From: Niveispirillum sp.
Lineage (GTDB): Bacteria; Pseudomonadota; Alphaproteobacteria; Azospirillales; Azospirillaceae
Assembly: GCF_017996735.1 (NCBI RefSeq)
Contig: NZ_JAGOGJ010000010.1
Span: forward strand, 40,368 to 104,367
Reading direction: 5' to 3'
DNA length: 64,000 bases
Below are positions 15,858 through 25,860 of this stretch, one piece after another. Each line of letters starts with the position of its first letter. Within the stretch, counting starts at the first letter, position 1. A program made the position numbers and the translations under genes. The notes beneath the pieces are model-generated. The model saw nothing but the letters and a program-made list of their open reading frames with translations. It searched no databases and was not told the origin of the DNA.

Positions 15858-17699
15858 ATGCCCGCTGTTACCCGCCGCACCGCCCTTTCCGGCCTGTTCG
15901 CCCTGTCCGCCACCGCTTTGGCACTGGAGGGGATCATGCCCCGTCTGGCGCTGGCCGGGCAGGACAGCCCCGCCGACAAGGCGCTGAACGATTTTCTGGA
16001 GAAGTGCTGGCAGGATGACCTGGCGCGCAGCCCGGAACAGCGCACGCGCATGGGCCTGCCCGGTCCCCATGATGGCTGGACCCTGGCGGACGAGGCGTTT
16101 CAGCAGTTGAACCTGTCGATCACGGCTGAACAGTTGAAGGCGCTGCGTGCCTTCGATGTCAACGCCCTGTCGCCCACGGCGCTTGTGTCCTACAAGCTGT
16201 TCGAAGGACAGTTGCAGCGCGGTCTGGATAGCTATCGCTGGCGCCACCATGGCTATTCGGTCAGCCATTTGCAGGGTGCGCACACCGACATCCCCTCCTT
16301 CCTGATCGGCTATCACGCCGTCGCCAATCCCGCCGATGCGCGCGATTATGTGAAGCGGCTGGAGGGCATCCCCACCGTCATCGACATCGCGGCGGAGAAT
16401 ATGCGGCGCGAGGCCAAGGCCGGCGTTCTGCCCCCCGCTTTCAGCTTCGGCCGCATAACGGAAGCGGCCCGCAACGTCATTTCCGGTGCGCCGTTCGATA
16501 AGGGGACCAAGGAAGACAGCCCGCTTCTGGCCGACCTGAAGGAGAAGGTGGGCAAGCTCACCATCGCGGAGGGTGAGAAGAAAGCCCTGATCACCGCCGG
16601 CACCAAGGCCCTGGTCACGGGCGTGAAGCCCGCCTATGAGCGGTTCCTGGCCACCGTTGCCGAACTGGCGGCGCAGCAGAAGGACAGCAACGGCGTCTGG
16701 GCCCTGCCGCAGGGGGCCGATTTCTATACCGCCCAGATCAAGCTGCATACCGGGCTGGACATGACCGCCGATGAGATCCACGCCCTGGGTCTGGCCGAAA
16801 CCGCCCGCCTGCATGGCGAGTTGCGCGACGCCATGGCCAAGCTGGGCTTTAAGGGCAGCGTGCAGGATTTCTTCACCTTTGTGCGTACCGACCCGTCGGT
16901 CCGCTTCCCCGATAGTGATGCGGGCCGCAAGGAATATCTGGCCACCGCCACCCGCTATATCGACGATATGGCGGCCCGCCTGCCCGAAATGTTCGGCACC
17001 CTGCCCAAGGCCAAGGTGGTGGTGAAGCCGGTGGAGGCCTATCGCGAGAAGGCCACGCCCAGCGCCTTTTATGAGCCGTCATCCCCCGACGGCACGCGCC
17101 CCGGCGTCTTTTATGCCAACCTGTACGACATGTCGGTGCAGACGCGCCACGATCTGGAGGCTTTGTGCCATCATGAGGGCCTGCCCGGCCACCATATGCA
17201 GATCGCCATCGCGCAGGAGGTGGAAGGCCTGCCCACCTTCCGCAAATATGCCTGGGACACCGCCTATGGCGAAGGCTGGGCCATGTATACCGAACGCATG
17301 GCCAAGGATTACGGCTTCTACAAGGAGCCTTTGTCAGAGGCCGGGCGCATCATCTCCGAACTGTTCCGCGCCGGGCGTCTGGTGCTGGATACCGGCATCC
17401 ATCACAAGCGCTGGACGCGCGAACAGGCGGTTGCCTGGATGGACGAGAATACCGCCAACCCCATCGCCGATAACCGCACGGAGATCGACCGCTACTTCGT
17501 CTGGCCGGGTCAGGCTCTGGGTTACAAGATCGGCATGAACAAGATCCTGGAATTGCGGGAAAGGGCCAAGGCCGACCTGGGGCCGAAATTCGACATTCGC
17601 GGCTTCCATGACGCCGTCCTGACCAACGGCGCCGTCACCCTGCCGATCCTGGAAGAAGTGGTGCAGGCCTGGATCGACAGCCGCAAGGCAGCCGCGTGA
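15858..17699 (+). CDS. DUF885 family exported protein, putative metallopeptidase
   Basis: DUF885 protein of 613 residues. It begins with a Tat-like signal (RRTALSGLFALSATALAL), so it is probably exported folded. The family's putative zinc site HHEGLPGHH is at residues 438-446, followed by YGEGWAMYTERMAKDYGFY, in which the Glu may be a further ligand. Length and order match full-length DUF885 proteins, which resemble M3/M32-like helical metallopeptidases, though activity is shown for few members. It is convergent with the DUF6438/ankyrin gene. Confidence 0.9.
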   Translation: MPAVTRRTALSGLFALSATALALEGIMPRLALAGQDSPADKALNDFLEKCWQDDLARSPEQRTRMGLPGPHDGWTLADEAFQQLNLSITAEQLKALRAFDVNALSPTALVSYKLFEGQLQRGLDSYRWRHHGYSVSHLQGAHTDIPSFLIGYHAVANPADARDYVKRLEGIPTVIDIAAENMRREAKAGVLPPAFSFGRITEAARNVISGAPFDKGTKEDSPLLADLKEKVGKLTIAEGEKKALITAGTKALVTGVKPAYERFLATVAELAAQQKDSNGVWALPQGADFYTAQIKLHTGLDMTADEIHALGLAETARLHGELRDAMAKLGFKGSVQDFFTFVRTDPSVRFPDSDAGRKEYLATATRYIDDMAARLPEMFGTLPKAKVVVKPVEAYREKATPSAFYEPSSPDGTRPGVFYANLYDMSVQTRHDLEALCHHEGLPGHHMQIAIAQEVEGLPTFRKYAWDTAYGEGWAMYTERMAKDYGFYKEPLSEAGRIISELFRAGRLVLDTGIHHKRWTREQAVAWMDENTANPIADNRTEIDRYFVWPGQALGYKIGMNKILELRERAKADLGPKFDIRGFHDAVLTNGAVTLPILEEVVQAWIDSRKAAA

Positions 17700-17726
17700 C
17701 CTGAAGCCGCAATCGGTTCCAGCCCG

Positions 17727-19382
17727 TCAGTCACCCCCCTGCGTGTCCAGCCATTCCAGGGTGGCGGGCAGGGGCTTTTCCAGCGCCGCCTTGCGCAGCG
17801 CGCTGGCCGTGCCGTTCCGCCCGCGCGGGTCGACACCGGCCTGCAGCAGCGTCAGGATGGTGGCGTCGTGCCCGATACCGACATGCCAATAGCCCTCCTC
17901 GTCCGGAGGCAGGCGGGGCTGCGGCCCTTCAGTCAGCAGATATCGCGCCACCATCAGGCTGGCCAGGGCCGCATGGTCGACATAGCGGTACCCGTCGGCC
18001 TCCGCCCGGTCCAGCTTGACGCCCCGGCGCAGCAGTTCCTTCGTGCATTCCAGAAGCAGCATCTCCTGCTCGCCGGTCACCTGGGTGGCGGTGGGCCGGG
18101 ACAGGACGGGACATCTCTCCGCCGGGGCGGTCTTGTCGGGCTGCGTCCGTGTCGGCGGCTTGATCCCGGCGGCGACCAGCGGATTGAGGATGTCGGGGTG
18201 GCGCGGCACGAAGCGGGTGGTTATCTGTTGCAGTAACGGTGCCGGCGTCCGCTCCAGCCACCCCCTCTCCCGCAGCCGCGTGAACAGGCCGGGCAGATTG
18301 AAGCGCATGGCCGTCAGCAGCATGCCCTGGCCCAGCGTCAGGTCCCCCAAAGGGGCAGCGTTGAAATCATAGTCACTCAAATGGCTGCCTGGCATGACAT
18401 GGTCCAACGGCAAGCCTTGGTCGGCAAGACCGGCCAGCACCGGTTCATTGCCGCGCCGCATCGCCTCTCTAGCGACGGAGAGCACGCCGGGGGAGCCGAA
18501 ATCATATCCCTGGTCAAGCATGTAGGGCACGGTGCCGACATCGCCCTTGACCCACCGTGCTGTGCCGGCAGCCGAATCAATGGCCTTTACCAGCGCATCG
18601 AAGGCGGCGGGCTGGCCCATATTCTCACCTTCGTTGCTGAACACCCGCTTTTTGGTTTCGCCGATCTTCAACCAGAGGATCGTGAAGCTGCCATCGACGA
18701 CCTTGCTGTCATACTCATCACGCATGGAAAGGAACCGAGCCTGCCTGAACCTGTCAACCAGCGCCTTGGCCGCGGACGGCTCGATCCGGTCCTTGTGTTC
18801 GCCCGGCATCAGCACGCCACGCTCCGGGCCGGGCATGAGGCTCAAGGTGCTGCCGGTGAATTGGATCTTCCCCGTCCCCGTGATGGTCACGTCATAAACC
18901 GGGCAACTGCCGAAGCAGGGGGTGCGGCGCAGCCCGACCTCCACCTCTTCCCAGCGGGTGATGGCGGGAAAGTCGGGTGGATTCTCCAGCCAATCCTCGG
19001 TCCTGACCATGGATTTCGGGAAGCAGACCGTGCCCATTGCTGCGACCGGCACACCATCCCAGGTCGCGGGCCGGAAGCGCAAGCCACGCGCCAAGGCCAG
19101 CATCCTGTCCTGATCTCTCTTCATCGCCTCGGTGAATGGCGGTGGCGGCACGCCGTCCATCCAGCGGGTGGCCGGTCTGACATCGGGCTGAACCTTGCCG
19201 TCGCGGTCGATTTCCAGCCGGACGCAAAAGGCCATGTCCGTCTCTTCAAGGGACCAGCCCTTCTCCATCAGGCCGGTCAGGGTGCCTTCGTCAATGCCCA
19301 GCCTTTGTGGCGTCCAGCCCTGGGCGGCCGAGGCGGCCAGCAGCAGGAGTACCAGAACCGATCCGGATATGATGCGCATCAT
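17727..19382 (-). CDS. exported DUF6438 domain and ankyrin-repeat protein
   Basis: Protein of 551 residues with a signal peptide (VLVLLLLAASAAQG). Residues about 145-275 carry a DUF6438 domain, recognised by LRRTPCFGSCPVYDVTI with PCFGSCP at 155-161, followed by a KIQFTG strand. The C-terminal half has ankyrin-like helical repeats (for instance GHDATILTLLQAGVDPRG and FNLPGLFTRLRERGWLE). Two conserved Cys in the DUF6438 loop could form a disulfide in the periplasm. The function of DUF6438 is unknown. It lies downstream of the methyltransferase on the same strand with 67 bases between. Confidence 0.8.
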   Translation of the reverse strand: MMRIISGSVLVLLLLAASAAQGWTPQRLGIDEGTLTGLMEKGWSLEETDMAFCVRLEIDRDGKVQPDVRPATRWMDGVPPPPFTEAMKRDQDRMLALARGLRFRPATWDGVPVAAMGTVCFPKSMVRTEDWLENPPDFPAITRWEEVEVGLRRTPCFGSCPVYDVTITGTGKIQFTGSTLSLMPGPERGVLMPGEHKDRIEPSAAKALVDRFRQARFLSMRDEYDSKVVDGSFTILWLKIGETKKRVFSNEGENMGQPAAFDALVKAIDSAAGTARWVKGDVGTVPYMLDQGYDFGSPGVLSVAREAMRRGNEPVLAGLADQGLPLDHVMPGSHLSDYDFNAAPLGDLTLGQGMLLTAMRFNLPGLFTRLRERGWLERTPAPLLQQITTRFVPRHPDILNPLVAAGIKPPTRTQPDKTAPAERCPVLSRPTATQVTGEQEMLLLECTKELLRRGVKLDRAEADGYRYVDHAALASLMVARYLLTEGPQPRLPPDEEGYWHVGIGHDATILTLLQAGVDPRGRNGTASALRKAALEKPLPATLEWLDTQGGD

Positions 19383-19449
19383 GCCCCGCCACCTCTTGCC
19401 GGTGGCCAGGATGCCATGCCGGAGCCTCCGTGCAAGCGGTTGTGCCGGT

Positions 19450-20052
19450 CTATCCCTGTTCCCGCACGAACCGCCACACGCTGGCTGGTGGGATGTTGGC
19501 GATGGTGAAGCCGACGCGCCGTCCCTTCAGGCCCAGCGCCTTGCGCTTCACGGGGGAGCGCGCGGAATAGGTGTAGGAATAGAAGGCGCGGCCCGGCGGC
19601 ATGATGTCGAAAATGGCATCGACGATGCGGCGCTGGTCCTCCTCCGGGATCAGGATCATGGGCAGGCAGACCAGTACGGTCCCCACCTTCCCCCTGACAT
19701 CCTCGGGCAGCATCGATTTGATATCGGCCACATCGCCTTCCAGCACATGGATGCCGGAATAATGACGGCGCAGATAGGCGGCCAGTTCCGGGTCGCGCTC
19801 CACGCTGTACAGCTTGTCGGCCGGCACGCCCGCTTCCAGGATGGCGCGTGTAACGGCACCGGTGCCGCCGCCGAACTCCACCACCACCTCGTCGGGGCAG
19901 CGCGTGATCTGTTCGGCCATCAGGCGCGACAGGGATGGGGCGGATGGCGTGATGGACGCCATGGACAGGGGATTGGCCAGCCAGCGCTTGAAGAACAGCC
20001 AAGCAGCGCTGGCTTCCTTGTGGGTGCGAAGGGTGGCGTGGCTGTGGATCAT
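19450..20052 (-). CDS. PmtA-like class I SAM-dependent methyltransferase (phospholipid N-methyltransferase family)
   Basis: Class I methyltransferase of 200 residues. SAM motif I is VVVEFGGGTGAVTRAI (EFGGGTG at 59-65), preceded by the membrane-associating segment FFKRWLANPLSMASITPSAP seen in PmtA-type phosphatidylethanolamine N-methyltransferases and their relatives. Acidic motif II is in LYSVERDPELAAYLR. The likely substrate is a phospholipid headgroup, but related proteins annotated from rRNA-methylase similarity exist, so specificity is inference. Product and pathway would be phosphatidylcholine precursors in the inner membrane. Confidence 0.75.
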   Translation of the reverse strand: MIHSHATLRTHKEASAAWLFFKRWLANPLSMASITPSAPSLSRLMAEQITRCPDEVVVEFGGGTGAVTRAILEAGVPADKLYSVERDPELAAYLRRHYSGIHVLEGDVADIKSMLPEDVRGKVGTVLVCLPMILIPEEDQRRIVDAIFDIMPPGRAFYSYTYSARSPVKRKALGLKGRRVGFTIANIPPASVWRFVREQG

Positions 20053-20165
20053 TCTCTCAACCTGGCCGTGATGCCGGCTCCAGACATGGCATGCCGGTTA
20101 TCGCATTGCAACGATGGCTCCGTGACAAGCCTGGGATGTCTCGCCGCACCCTATCGTATGTGGGC

Positions 20166-22082
20166 TTATACGGTGCCGGCCGCCAGCGCCGTTTCCATCT
20201 GTTCGGACAGGTCCAGCCATTCCATTTCCACCGTCTCCAGGTCACCTGAAACGGTGCCCAGCTCGATCTGCAGCTTCGTCACCTTGTCCGACGGCCCTTC
20301 ATAGAGCTTGGGATCGGCCAGCTTGCCCTCGATCTCCGTCTTGCGCTTGGTCAGGGCGGCCATCTTCTTTTCGGCCGCCTCGATCTGGCGGCGCAGCGGG
20401 GCCAGTTGCTGGCGCAGTTCGGCGGCCGCACGGCGCTCCTCCTTGCGGGCGTCGCGCCCGCCGGACTTGTCGACCCCGGCACCGCCCCCCACGCCGGCGG
20501 CGGCCGCCCGCTCCGCCCGGCTTTTCTCCAGCAGAAGGCGCTTGTAATCCTCCAGATCGCCCTCGAACGGCTTGACTGTGCCCTCATTCACCAGCCAGAG
20601 GCGATCAGCGGTCAGTTCCACCAGATGCGGATCGTGGCTGATGACGATGACCGCACCCTCATACTCGTTCAGCGCCTCCACCAGCGCCTCGCGGCTGTCG
20701 ATATCCAGATGGTTGGTCGGTTCGTCCAGCATCAGGATATGCGGGGCGTCCCGCGTCATCATGGCCAGCAGCAGCTTGGCCTTCTCCCCGCCGGACAGGC
20801 TTCCGATCTTGGTATCGGCCTTGGGCTGGGTGAAGCCGAACCGGCCCAGATGGGAGCGCGCCTGCCCCTCCAGCGTGCCCGTGGGCATTACCGACTGCAT
20901 CTGCTGCAGGGCCGTCCAGTTCAGGTTCAACTCGTCCGACTGATGCTGTGCGAAATAGCCGACGCGCAGCTTGGACGACCGGAACATCTCCCCGCCCATG
21001 GTGCCCAGGCGGCCGGCCAGCAGCTTGACCAGGGTCGACTTGCCGTTGCCATTGGCCCCCAGCAGGGCGATGCGGTCATCGGCATCGATACGCAGGCCCA
21101 GCTTGCGCAGCACCACCCGGTCGCCATAACCCACCGACACATTATCCAGCCGGATCAGCGGTGGGGCCAGTTCGTCGGGGGAGGGGAAGTTGAAATTGAC
21201 CGGCGTGTCATCAATGACCTGGATGCGCGGCCCCAGCCGTTCGATGGCCTTCAGTTTCGATTGCGCCTGAGTGGCCTTGCTGGCCTTGGCGCGGAACCGG
21301 TCCACGAAGGCCTGAAGATGGGCGCGCTGGGCGTCCTGCTTGGCGGCCTGGGCCTTGGCATGCTCCATCCGCATGGTGCGGACCTGCACGAACTGATCGT
21401 AATTGCCGCCATAGGCCGTCAGCTTCAACTGGTCCAGATGCACGATGCTGGTCGGCACCCGGTTCAGCAGGCCGCGATCATGGCTGACGATCAGCATCGT
21501 GTGCGGATAGTTGCGCAGATATTCCTCAAGCCAGAGCGTGGCTTCCAGGTCCAGATGGTTGGTCGGCTCGTCCAGCAGCAGCAGGTCGGGTTCGGCAAAC
21601 AGCACACCGGCCAGGGCCACGCGCATGCGCCAGCCGCCGGAAAAGTCCGAACAGGGCCGCCGCTGCGCTTCGGCATCGAAACCCAGGCCGGACAGGATGC
21701 GCGCGGCGCGGGCTTCGGCCGAATGGGCCTGGATATCGGACAGGCGGTGATGAATTTCGGCGATGCGCAGCGGATCGGTCGCCGTCTCTGCCTCGGCCAG
21801 CAGGGCGGTGCGTTCGGTGTCGGCGGCCAGCACGGCATCGATCAGCGTGGTGTCGCTGCCCGGCGCTTCCTGCTTCACCCAGCCCATCTTCAGGCCGGTG
21901 GGCAAGGTGATGGCGCCGGCATCGGCCTGCACCTCGCCCGCGATCAGGCGCAGCAGGGTGGATTTGCCCGTGCCGTTGCGCCCCACCAGCGCCACGCGGT
22001 GCCCGGCGGGGATGGTGACGGAGGCCTGATCCAGCAACAGGCGGCCGGCGATGCGATAGGTGAGGTCTGTGATCTGCAGCAT
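20166..22082 (-). CDS. ABC-F family ATPase (YheS-like)
   Basis: Soluble ABC-F protein of 638 residues with two ATPase domains and no membrane domain. Domain 1 has Walker A GRNGTGKST (34-42), signature FSGGW and Walker B DEPTNHLDLEA. Domain 2 has GANGNGKST, LSGGEKAKLLL and DEPTNHLDIDS. Between them is the ABC-F linker, basic and helical (AKASKATQAQSKLKAIERL), and a C-terminal coiled coil (about 540-635) is present. ABC-F proteins act on the ribosome (translation factors or protection). The YFAQHQ segment favours the YheS subgroup over EttA or Uup. Confidence 0.9.
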   Translation of the reverse strand: MLQITDLTYRIAGRLLLDQASVTIPAGHRVALVGRNGTGKSTLLRLIAGEVQADAGAITLPTGLKMGWVKQEAPGSDTTLIDAVLAADTERTALLAEAETATDPLRIAEIHHRLSDIQAHSAEARAARILSGLGFDAEAQRRPCSDFSGGWRMRVALAGVLFAEPDLLLLDEPTNHLDLEATLWLEEYLRNYPHTMLIVSHDRGLLNRVPTSIVHLDQLKLTAYGGNYDQFVQVRTMRMEHAKAQAAKQDAQRAHLQAFVDRFRAKASKATQAQSKLKAIERLGPRIQVIDDTPVNFNFPSPDELAPPLIRLDNVSVGYGDRVVLRKLGLRIDADDRIALLGANGNGKSTLVKLLAGRLGTMGGEMFRSSKLRVGYFAQHQSDELNLNWTALQQMQSVMPTGTLEGQARSHLGRFGFTQPKADTKIGSLSGGEKAKLLLAMMTRDAPHILMLDEPTNHLDIDSREALVEALNEYEGAVIVISHDPHLVELTADRLWLVNEGTVKPFEGDLEDYKRLLLEKSRAERAAAAGVGGGAGVDKSGGRDARKEERRAAAELRQQLAPLRRQIEAAEKKMAALTKRKTEIEGKLADPKLYEGPSDKVTKLQIELGTVSGDLETVEMEWLDLSEQMETALAAGTV

Positions 22083-22153
22083 GATGCCCGCCCCATAGCA
22101 TAAAGCGGGGGAGCGCAGAAGCGGGACGCATACATGGCCCGCCGGATTCGGCG

Positions 22154-22182
22154 TTGCGGCAGGCCTGGACCCCCTGTATAAG
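22154..22182 (+). promoter_or_regulatory. predicted sigma-70-type promoter of ndk
   Basis: TTGCGG and TATAAG separated by 17 bases, about 40 bases before the ndk start; identical hexamers and spacing precede rpsA. It reads toward ndk in the gap between the divergent ABC-F and ndk genes. Confidence 0.7.
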
Positions 22183-22221
22183 CCGCCGCAGTTTCAAGCC
22201 TTATGTCTTATGGAGATACCC

Positions 22222-22644
22222 ATGGCTGTCGAACGGACGCTGTCGATCGTCAAGCCCGACGCGACCCGCCGCAACCTGACCGGCAAGATCAACGCCCGCT
22301 TCGAAGAAGCCGGCCTGCGCATCGTTGCCCAGAAGCGCGTCTGGCTGTCCAAGCAGCAGGCCGAGCAGTTCTACGACGTTCACCGCGAGCGTCCGTTCTT
22401 CGGCGAGCTGGTGTCCTTCATGATCTCCGGTCCGGTGGTCGTGCAGGTCCTGGAAGGTGAGAACGCCGTGGCCCGCAACCGCGAGATCATGGGCGCCACC
22501 AACCCGGCCAACGCCGCCGCCGGCACGATCCGCAAGGACTTCGCCGAGAGCATCGAAGCGAACTCCGTCCATGGCTCCGACAGCCTGGACAACGCCAAGA
22601 TCGAGATCGCCTACTTCTTCGCCGGTACCGAGATCGTCGGCTGA
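22222..22644 (+). CDS. ndk: nucleoside diphosphate kinase
   Basis: Housekeeping enzyme (140 residues, standard length) that moves the gamma-phosphate of ATP to other (d)NDPs through a phospho-histidine. The active site is visible as NSVHGSDS with His117, and the N-terminal [12 protein letters not shown] and MGATNPANA loops are family hallmarks. ATG 22222, preceded by GGAGA, is preferred to ATG 22210, which would add four residues. It has its own promoter and a strong terminator, hence a single-gene unit. Confidence 0.98.
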   Translation: MAVERTLSIVKPDATRRNLTGKINARFEEAGLRIVAQKRVWLSKQQAEQFYDVHRERPFFGELVSFMISGPVVVQVLEGENAVARNREIMGATNPANAAAGTIRKDFAESIEANSVHGSDSLDNAKIEIAYFFAGTEIVG

Positions 22645-22686
22645 TCCAGCCACGGTTGACGGTTCCGACAGGAACGCTGATCACTG

Positions 22687-22724
22687 AAAAGCCGCCGGGG
22701 GTAACCTCGGCGGCTTTTTGTTTT
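22687..22724 (+). terminator. rho-independent terminator of ndk
   Basis: Stem GCCGCCG / CGGCGGC with AAAA on the left and TTTTTGTTTT on the right, about 45 bases after the ndk stop. Confidence 0.93.
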
Positions 22725-22930
22725 CCAGGGCCTGTCACGGTGCCGCTTGTGGTGCCGGTAGCTTGGGTTTGCGCGGGGCATGGCTCCGCTGACACTCGAT
22801 GCGCTGTCCCAAGCAGCGGTGGCTTAAGGCCCCGATGGTTCATGGCGCCTGGCTCTGGCGGCCTTCTGACCACCACATTGCCGGTCTTCGCTCCCCGCTG
22901 ATGGCTCCCACCGGTTCCACAGGCGCATGA

Positions 22931-22965
22931 AAAAGGCCGGCACCCTTTCCAGGGGCCGGCCTTTT
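22931..22965 (-). terminator. rho-independent terminator of the rimP-nusA-ylxR-infB operon
   Basis: An 11-bp stem (AAAAGGCCGGC and its complement) with an inner CCCT/AGGG extension; on the minus strand it is followed by TTTTT about 20 bases past the infB stop. The 200 bases between this and the ndk terminator hold nothing I recognise. Confidence 0.9.
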
Positions 22966-22985
22966 CATTTCGCATCCGTTCCCGG

Positions 22986-25811
22986 TTACAGGACGCGGGC
23001 GATCTCTTCCATCTCGAAGGCTTCGATGATGTCGCCTTCGCGGATGTCGTCGTAATTCTCGAAGGCCATGCCGCATTCGAAACCTTCGCGCACTTCGCGG
23101 ACTTCGTCCTTCATGCGCTTCAGGGTCTTCAGCGTGCCTTCGTGGATCACGACATTGTCGCGCAGCAGGCGGACCTTGGCGCCGCGCTTGACGATGCCTT
23201 CGCTGACGCGGCAGCCCGCAACCTTGCCGACCTTGGTGATGTTGAACACCTGCAGGATGTGCGCATTGCCGAGGAAACGTTCCTTCAGCGTCGGCGCCAG
23301 CATGCCGGTCAGCATCTGCCTCACATCATCAATGATGTCATAGATGATGGAGTAGTAGCGGATTTCCACGCCGTCGCGCTTGGCCATGTCGCGCGCCTGG
23401 GGATTGGCGCGGACATTGAAGCCCACGACCAGACCCTTGGAGGCGTTGGCCAGCGTGATGTCGCTTTCCGTGATGGCGCCCACACCGGACGTCAGCACGC
23501 GTACCTTCACTTCCGTGTTCTCGGCCGTCAGCTTCTCCAGAGCACCGGAGATGGCTTCCACCGAACCCTGCACGTCGCCCTTGATGACGATGGGCAGTTC
23601 CTTGGCCTCGCCGGCCTGGATCTGCTTGAACATCTGCTCCAGGGAGCCGCGACCGGACTTGGCGCTCTCGGCTTCGCGCTTCTTGCGGGCACGGTACTCG
23701 GTGATTTCGCGGGCGCGGCTTTCGCTCTCGACCACGACCATCTCTTCACCGGCCAGCGGCACGCCGCCCAGACCCAGAACCTCCACCGGCGTGGCCGGGG
23801 TGGCATCGGGCACATTGGTGCCACGGTCATTGACCAGGGCACGGACACGGCCCCATTCGGAACCGGCCACAACGATGTCGCCCACCTTCACGGTGCCGCG
23901 CTTGACCAGCACGGTGGCAACCGGGCCACGACCCTTGTCCAGCTTGGCCTCGACCACCACGCCTTCGGCGGTGCGGTTGGGGTTGGCTTTCAGCTCCAGG
24001 ATTTCGGCCTGCAGCAGGATGGCTTCTTCCAGCTTGTCCAGGTTCAGGCCGGCCTTGGCCGACACTTCCACGTCCAGGACATCGCCGCCCATGCCTTCCA
24101 CGACCAGCTCGTACTGGAGCAGTTCCTGGCGGACACGATCGGGCTTGGCGGCCGGCAGGTCGCACTTGTTGATGGCGACGATGATCGGCACGCCCGCCGC
24201 CTTGGCATGGCGGATGGCCTCGATCGTCTGCGGCATGACGCCGTCATCGGCGGCCACGACCAGCACCACCACGTCGGTGACATTGGCGCCACGGGCACGC
24301 ATCTCGGTAAAGGCTGCGTGGCCCGGCGTGTCGATGAAGGTGATCTTCGACCCGGACTTGAGCTGTACCTGATAGGCACCGATATGCTGGGTGATGCCAC
24401 CGGCCTCGCGGGCGGCGACGTCGGTCTTGCGCAGCGCATCCAGAAGCGAGGTCTTGCCATGGTCGACGTGACCCATGACGGTGACGACCGGCGGACGGGA
24501 CACCAGGTCCTCGCTGCGGTCCTGCTCGCCCTTCACACCGATCTCCACGTCGCTCTCGGCGACGCGCACCGGGCGGTGGCCCAGCTCCTGCACCACCAGT
24601 TCGGCGGTATCGGCGTCGATGGTCTGGGTGATGGTGGCCATCACGCCCATACGCATCAGCGTCTTCACGACATCGGCGCCGCGTTCGGCCATGCGGTTGG
24701 CGAGATCGCCGACCGTAATGACCTCCGGGATCACCACGTCGCGAGTCACCTTCTGCGTCTCCTGCCGGCCGAACTGACGCAGCCGCTCGCGTTCGCGGGC
24801 ACGCTTGGCGGCGGCCATGGAGCGACCACGACGGCCATCCTCGTCCGACAGCGCCTGGGAAATGGTCATCTTGCCGCCGCGACGCTTGTCGTCGACCTTG
24901 GCCTTGACCGGTGCCGCCGGAACCTTGGCGGCGGTCTTGCCCGGACCGGCCACCTTGGCGCGGCGGGGACCATCCTCCTCCTCGAAATCGCCGGACGGCG
25001 CACGCGGCGCCACACCAGGCACGCGGGGAGCGGCCGTATCCTGCGTCGCGCCGGCAGGGCGCGGCGTGGCGGGACGGGCCTGACGGTCATCCTCGGACGA
25101 TGCCGGGGCGGCATGGCGCGACCGGCTCGTCTCGGCGCGATTGGCCGCTTCGGCCTTGCGGGCGTCCTCGGCTTCCTTGCGCTTGCGCTCGGCCTCGGCC
25201 GTGGCGGCCTTCTCGGCCTCCTGGATGGCGCGCAGCTCTTCCAGCTCGCGACGGCGGACCGTGTCCTCGTCCAGCGGCTCCAACGCCCGGGCGGCGGCTT
25301 CGGCCTCCGCACGGGCCAGAGCTTCGGCGCGGGCATGGGCCGCAGCCTCGGCAGCCACCGCGGCTTCAGCCTCGGCAATGGCGCGGGCTTCCGCGTCGGC
25401 CGCTTCCTGAATTGCGCGCTCCTCCTCCGCCTCGGCGGCGGAGCGCAGGGCGCGGATACGGGCTTCACGCTCCGCATCGCTCAACTGACGGGGGGCATTG
25501 CCGCGTGGCTGCGGTCCACGGCCACCGGCCGCACCCTCCGCCGCGCGACGGGCGGCGGCACCACCATCGGCCACGCCGGGAACGGCGCCCTTCTCAAAGG
25601 TCCGCTTGCGCTTGACCTCGACCGCCACTTCTTTGCCGCGCCCATGCGAGAAGCTTTGGCGCACGGTGCCTGACGCGCCTGCGCCGCCACCCGCTGCCGG
25701 CTGTGCCGGGGCCGCCGGCTTCTGCTTATTGGCCCCACCCAGTCCAAGCGTCGGGCGACCACCCAAGGTCAGCACCTTCTTGTCGCGGTTCTGGTCGTTG
25801 GTATCGCTCAT
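22986..25811 (-). CDS. infB: translation initiation factor IF-2
   Basis: GTPase that brings initiator tRNA to the 30S subunit (941 residues). Order: a short N-terminal segment ([14 protein letters not shown], typical of alphaproteobacterial IF-2); a long Ala/Glu/Arg-rich charged linker; the IF2 N-domain ([15 protein letters not shown]); the G domain with GHVDHGKTS near residue 448, DTPGHAAF and NKCD; then beta-barrel and C-terminal domains ending [12 protein letters not shown]. The start is ATG 25811 ([12 protein letters not shown]); the frame open back to 26057 overlaps ylxR and is not translated. Last gene of the operon, before its terminator. Confidence 0.97.
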   Translation of the reverse strand: MSDTNDQNRDKKVLTLGGRPTLGLGGANKQKPAAPAQPAAGGGAGASGTVRQSFSHGRGKEVAVEVKRKRTFEKGAVPGVADGGAAARRAAEGAAGGRGPQPRGNAPRQLSDAEREARIRALRSAAEAEEERAIQEAADAEARAIAEAEAAVAAEAAAHARAEALARAEAEAAARALEPLDEDTVRRRELEELRAIQEAEKAATAEAERKRKEAEDARKAEAANRAETSRSRHAAPASSEDDRQARPATPRPAGATQDTAAPRVPGVAPRAPSGDFEEEDGPRRAKVAGPGKTAAKVPAAPVKAKVDDKRRGGKMTISQALSDEDGRRGRSMAAAKRARERERLRQFGRQETQKVTRDVVIPEVITVGDLANRMAERGADVVKTLMRMGVMATITQTIDADTAELVVQELGHRPVRVAESDVEIGVKGEQDRSEDLVSRPPVVTVMGHVDHGKTSLLDALRKTDVAAREAGGITQHIGAYQVQLKSGSKITFIDTPGHAAFTEMRARGANVTDVVVLVVAADDGVMPQTIEAIRHAKAAGVPIIVAINKCDLPAAKPDRVRQELLQYELVVEGMGGDVLDVEVSAKAGLNLDKLEEAILLQAEILELKANPNRTAEGVVVEAKLDKGRGPVATVLVKRGTVKVGDIVVAGSEWGRVRALVNDRGTNVPDATPATPVEVLGLGGVPLAGEEMVVVESESRAREITEYRARKKREAESAKSGRGSLEQMFKQIQAGEAKELPIVIKGDVQGSVEAISGALEKLTAENTEVKVRVLTSGVGAITESDITLANASKGLVVGFNVRANPQARDMAKRDGVEIRYYSIIYDIIDDVRQMLTGMLAPTLKERFLGNAHILQVFNITKVGKVAGCRVSEGIVKRGAKVRLLRDNVVIHEGTLKTLKRMKDEVREVREGFECGMAFENYDDIREGDIIEAFEMEEIARVL

Positions 25812-25860
25812 CCCTAATCCGACAGTAAGCCGTTGAAACCCAATACGTCCGCCCAAAGAC

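Noticed and set aside
23142..25673. An 843-codon plus-strand frame opposite infB, and a similar 789-codon frame opposite nusA/rimP (26139-28508)
   Set aside because: Antisense frames stay open in high-GC genes because of codon bias; their products are His/Gly/Asp-rich without family motifs.
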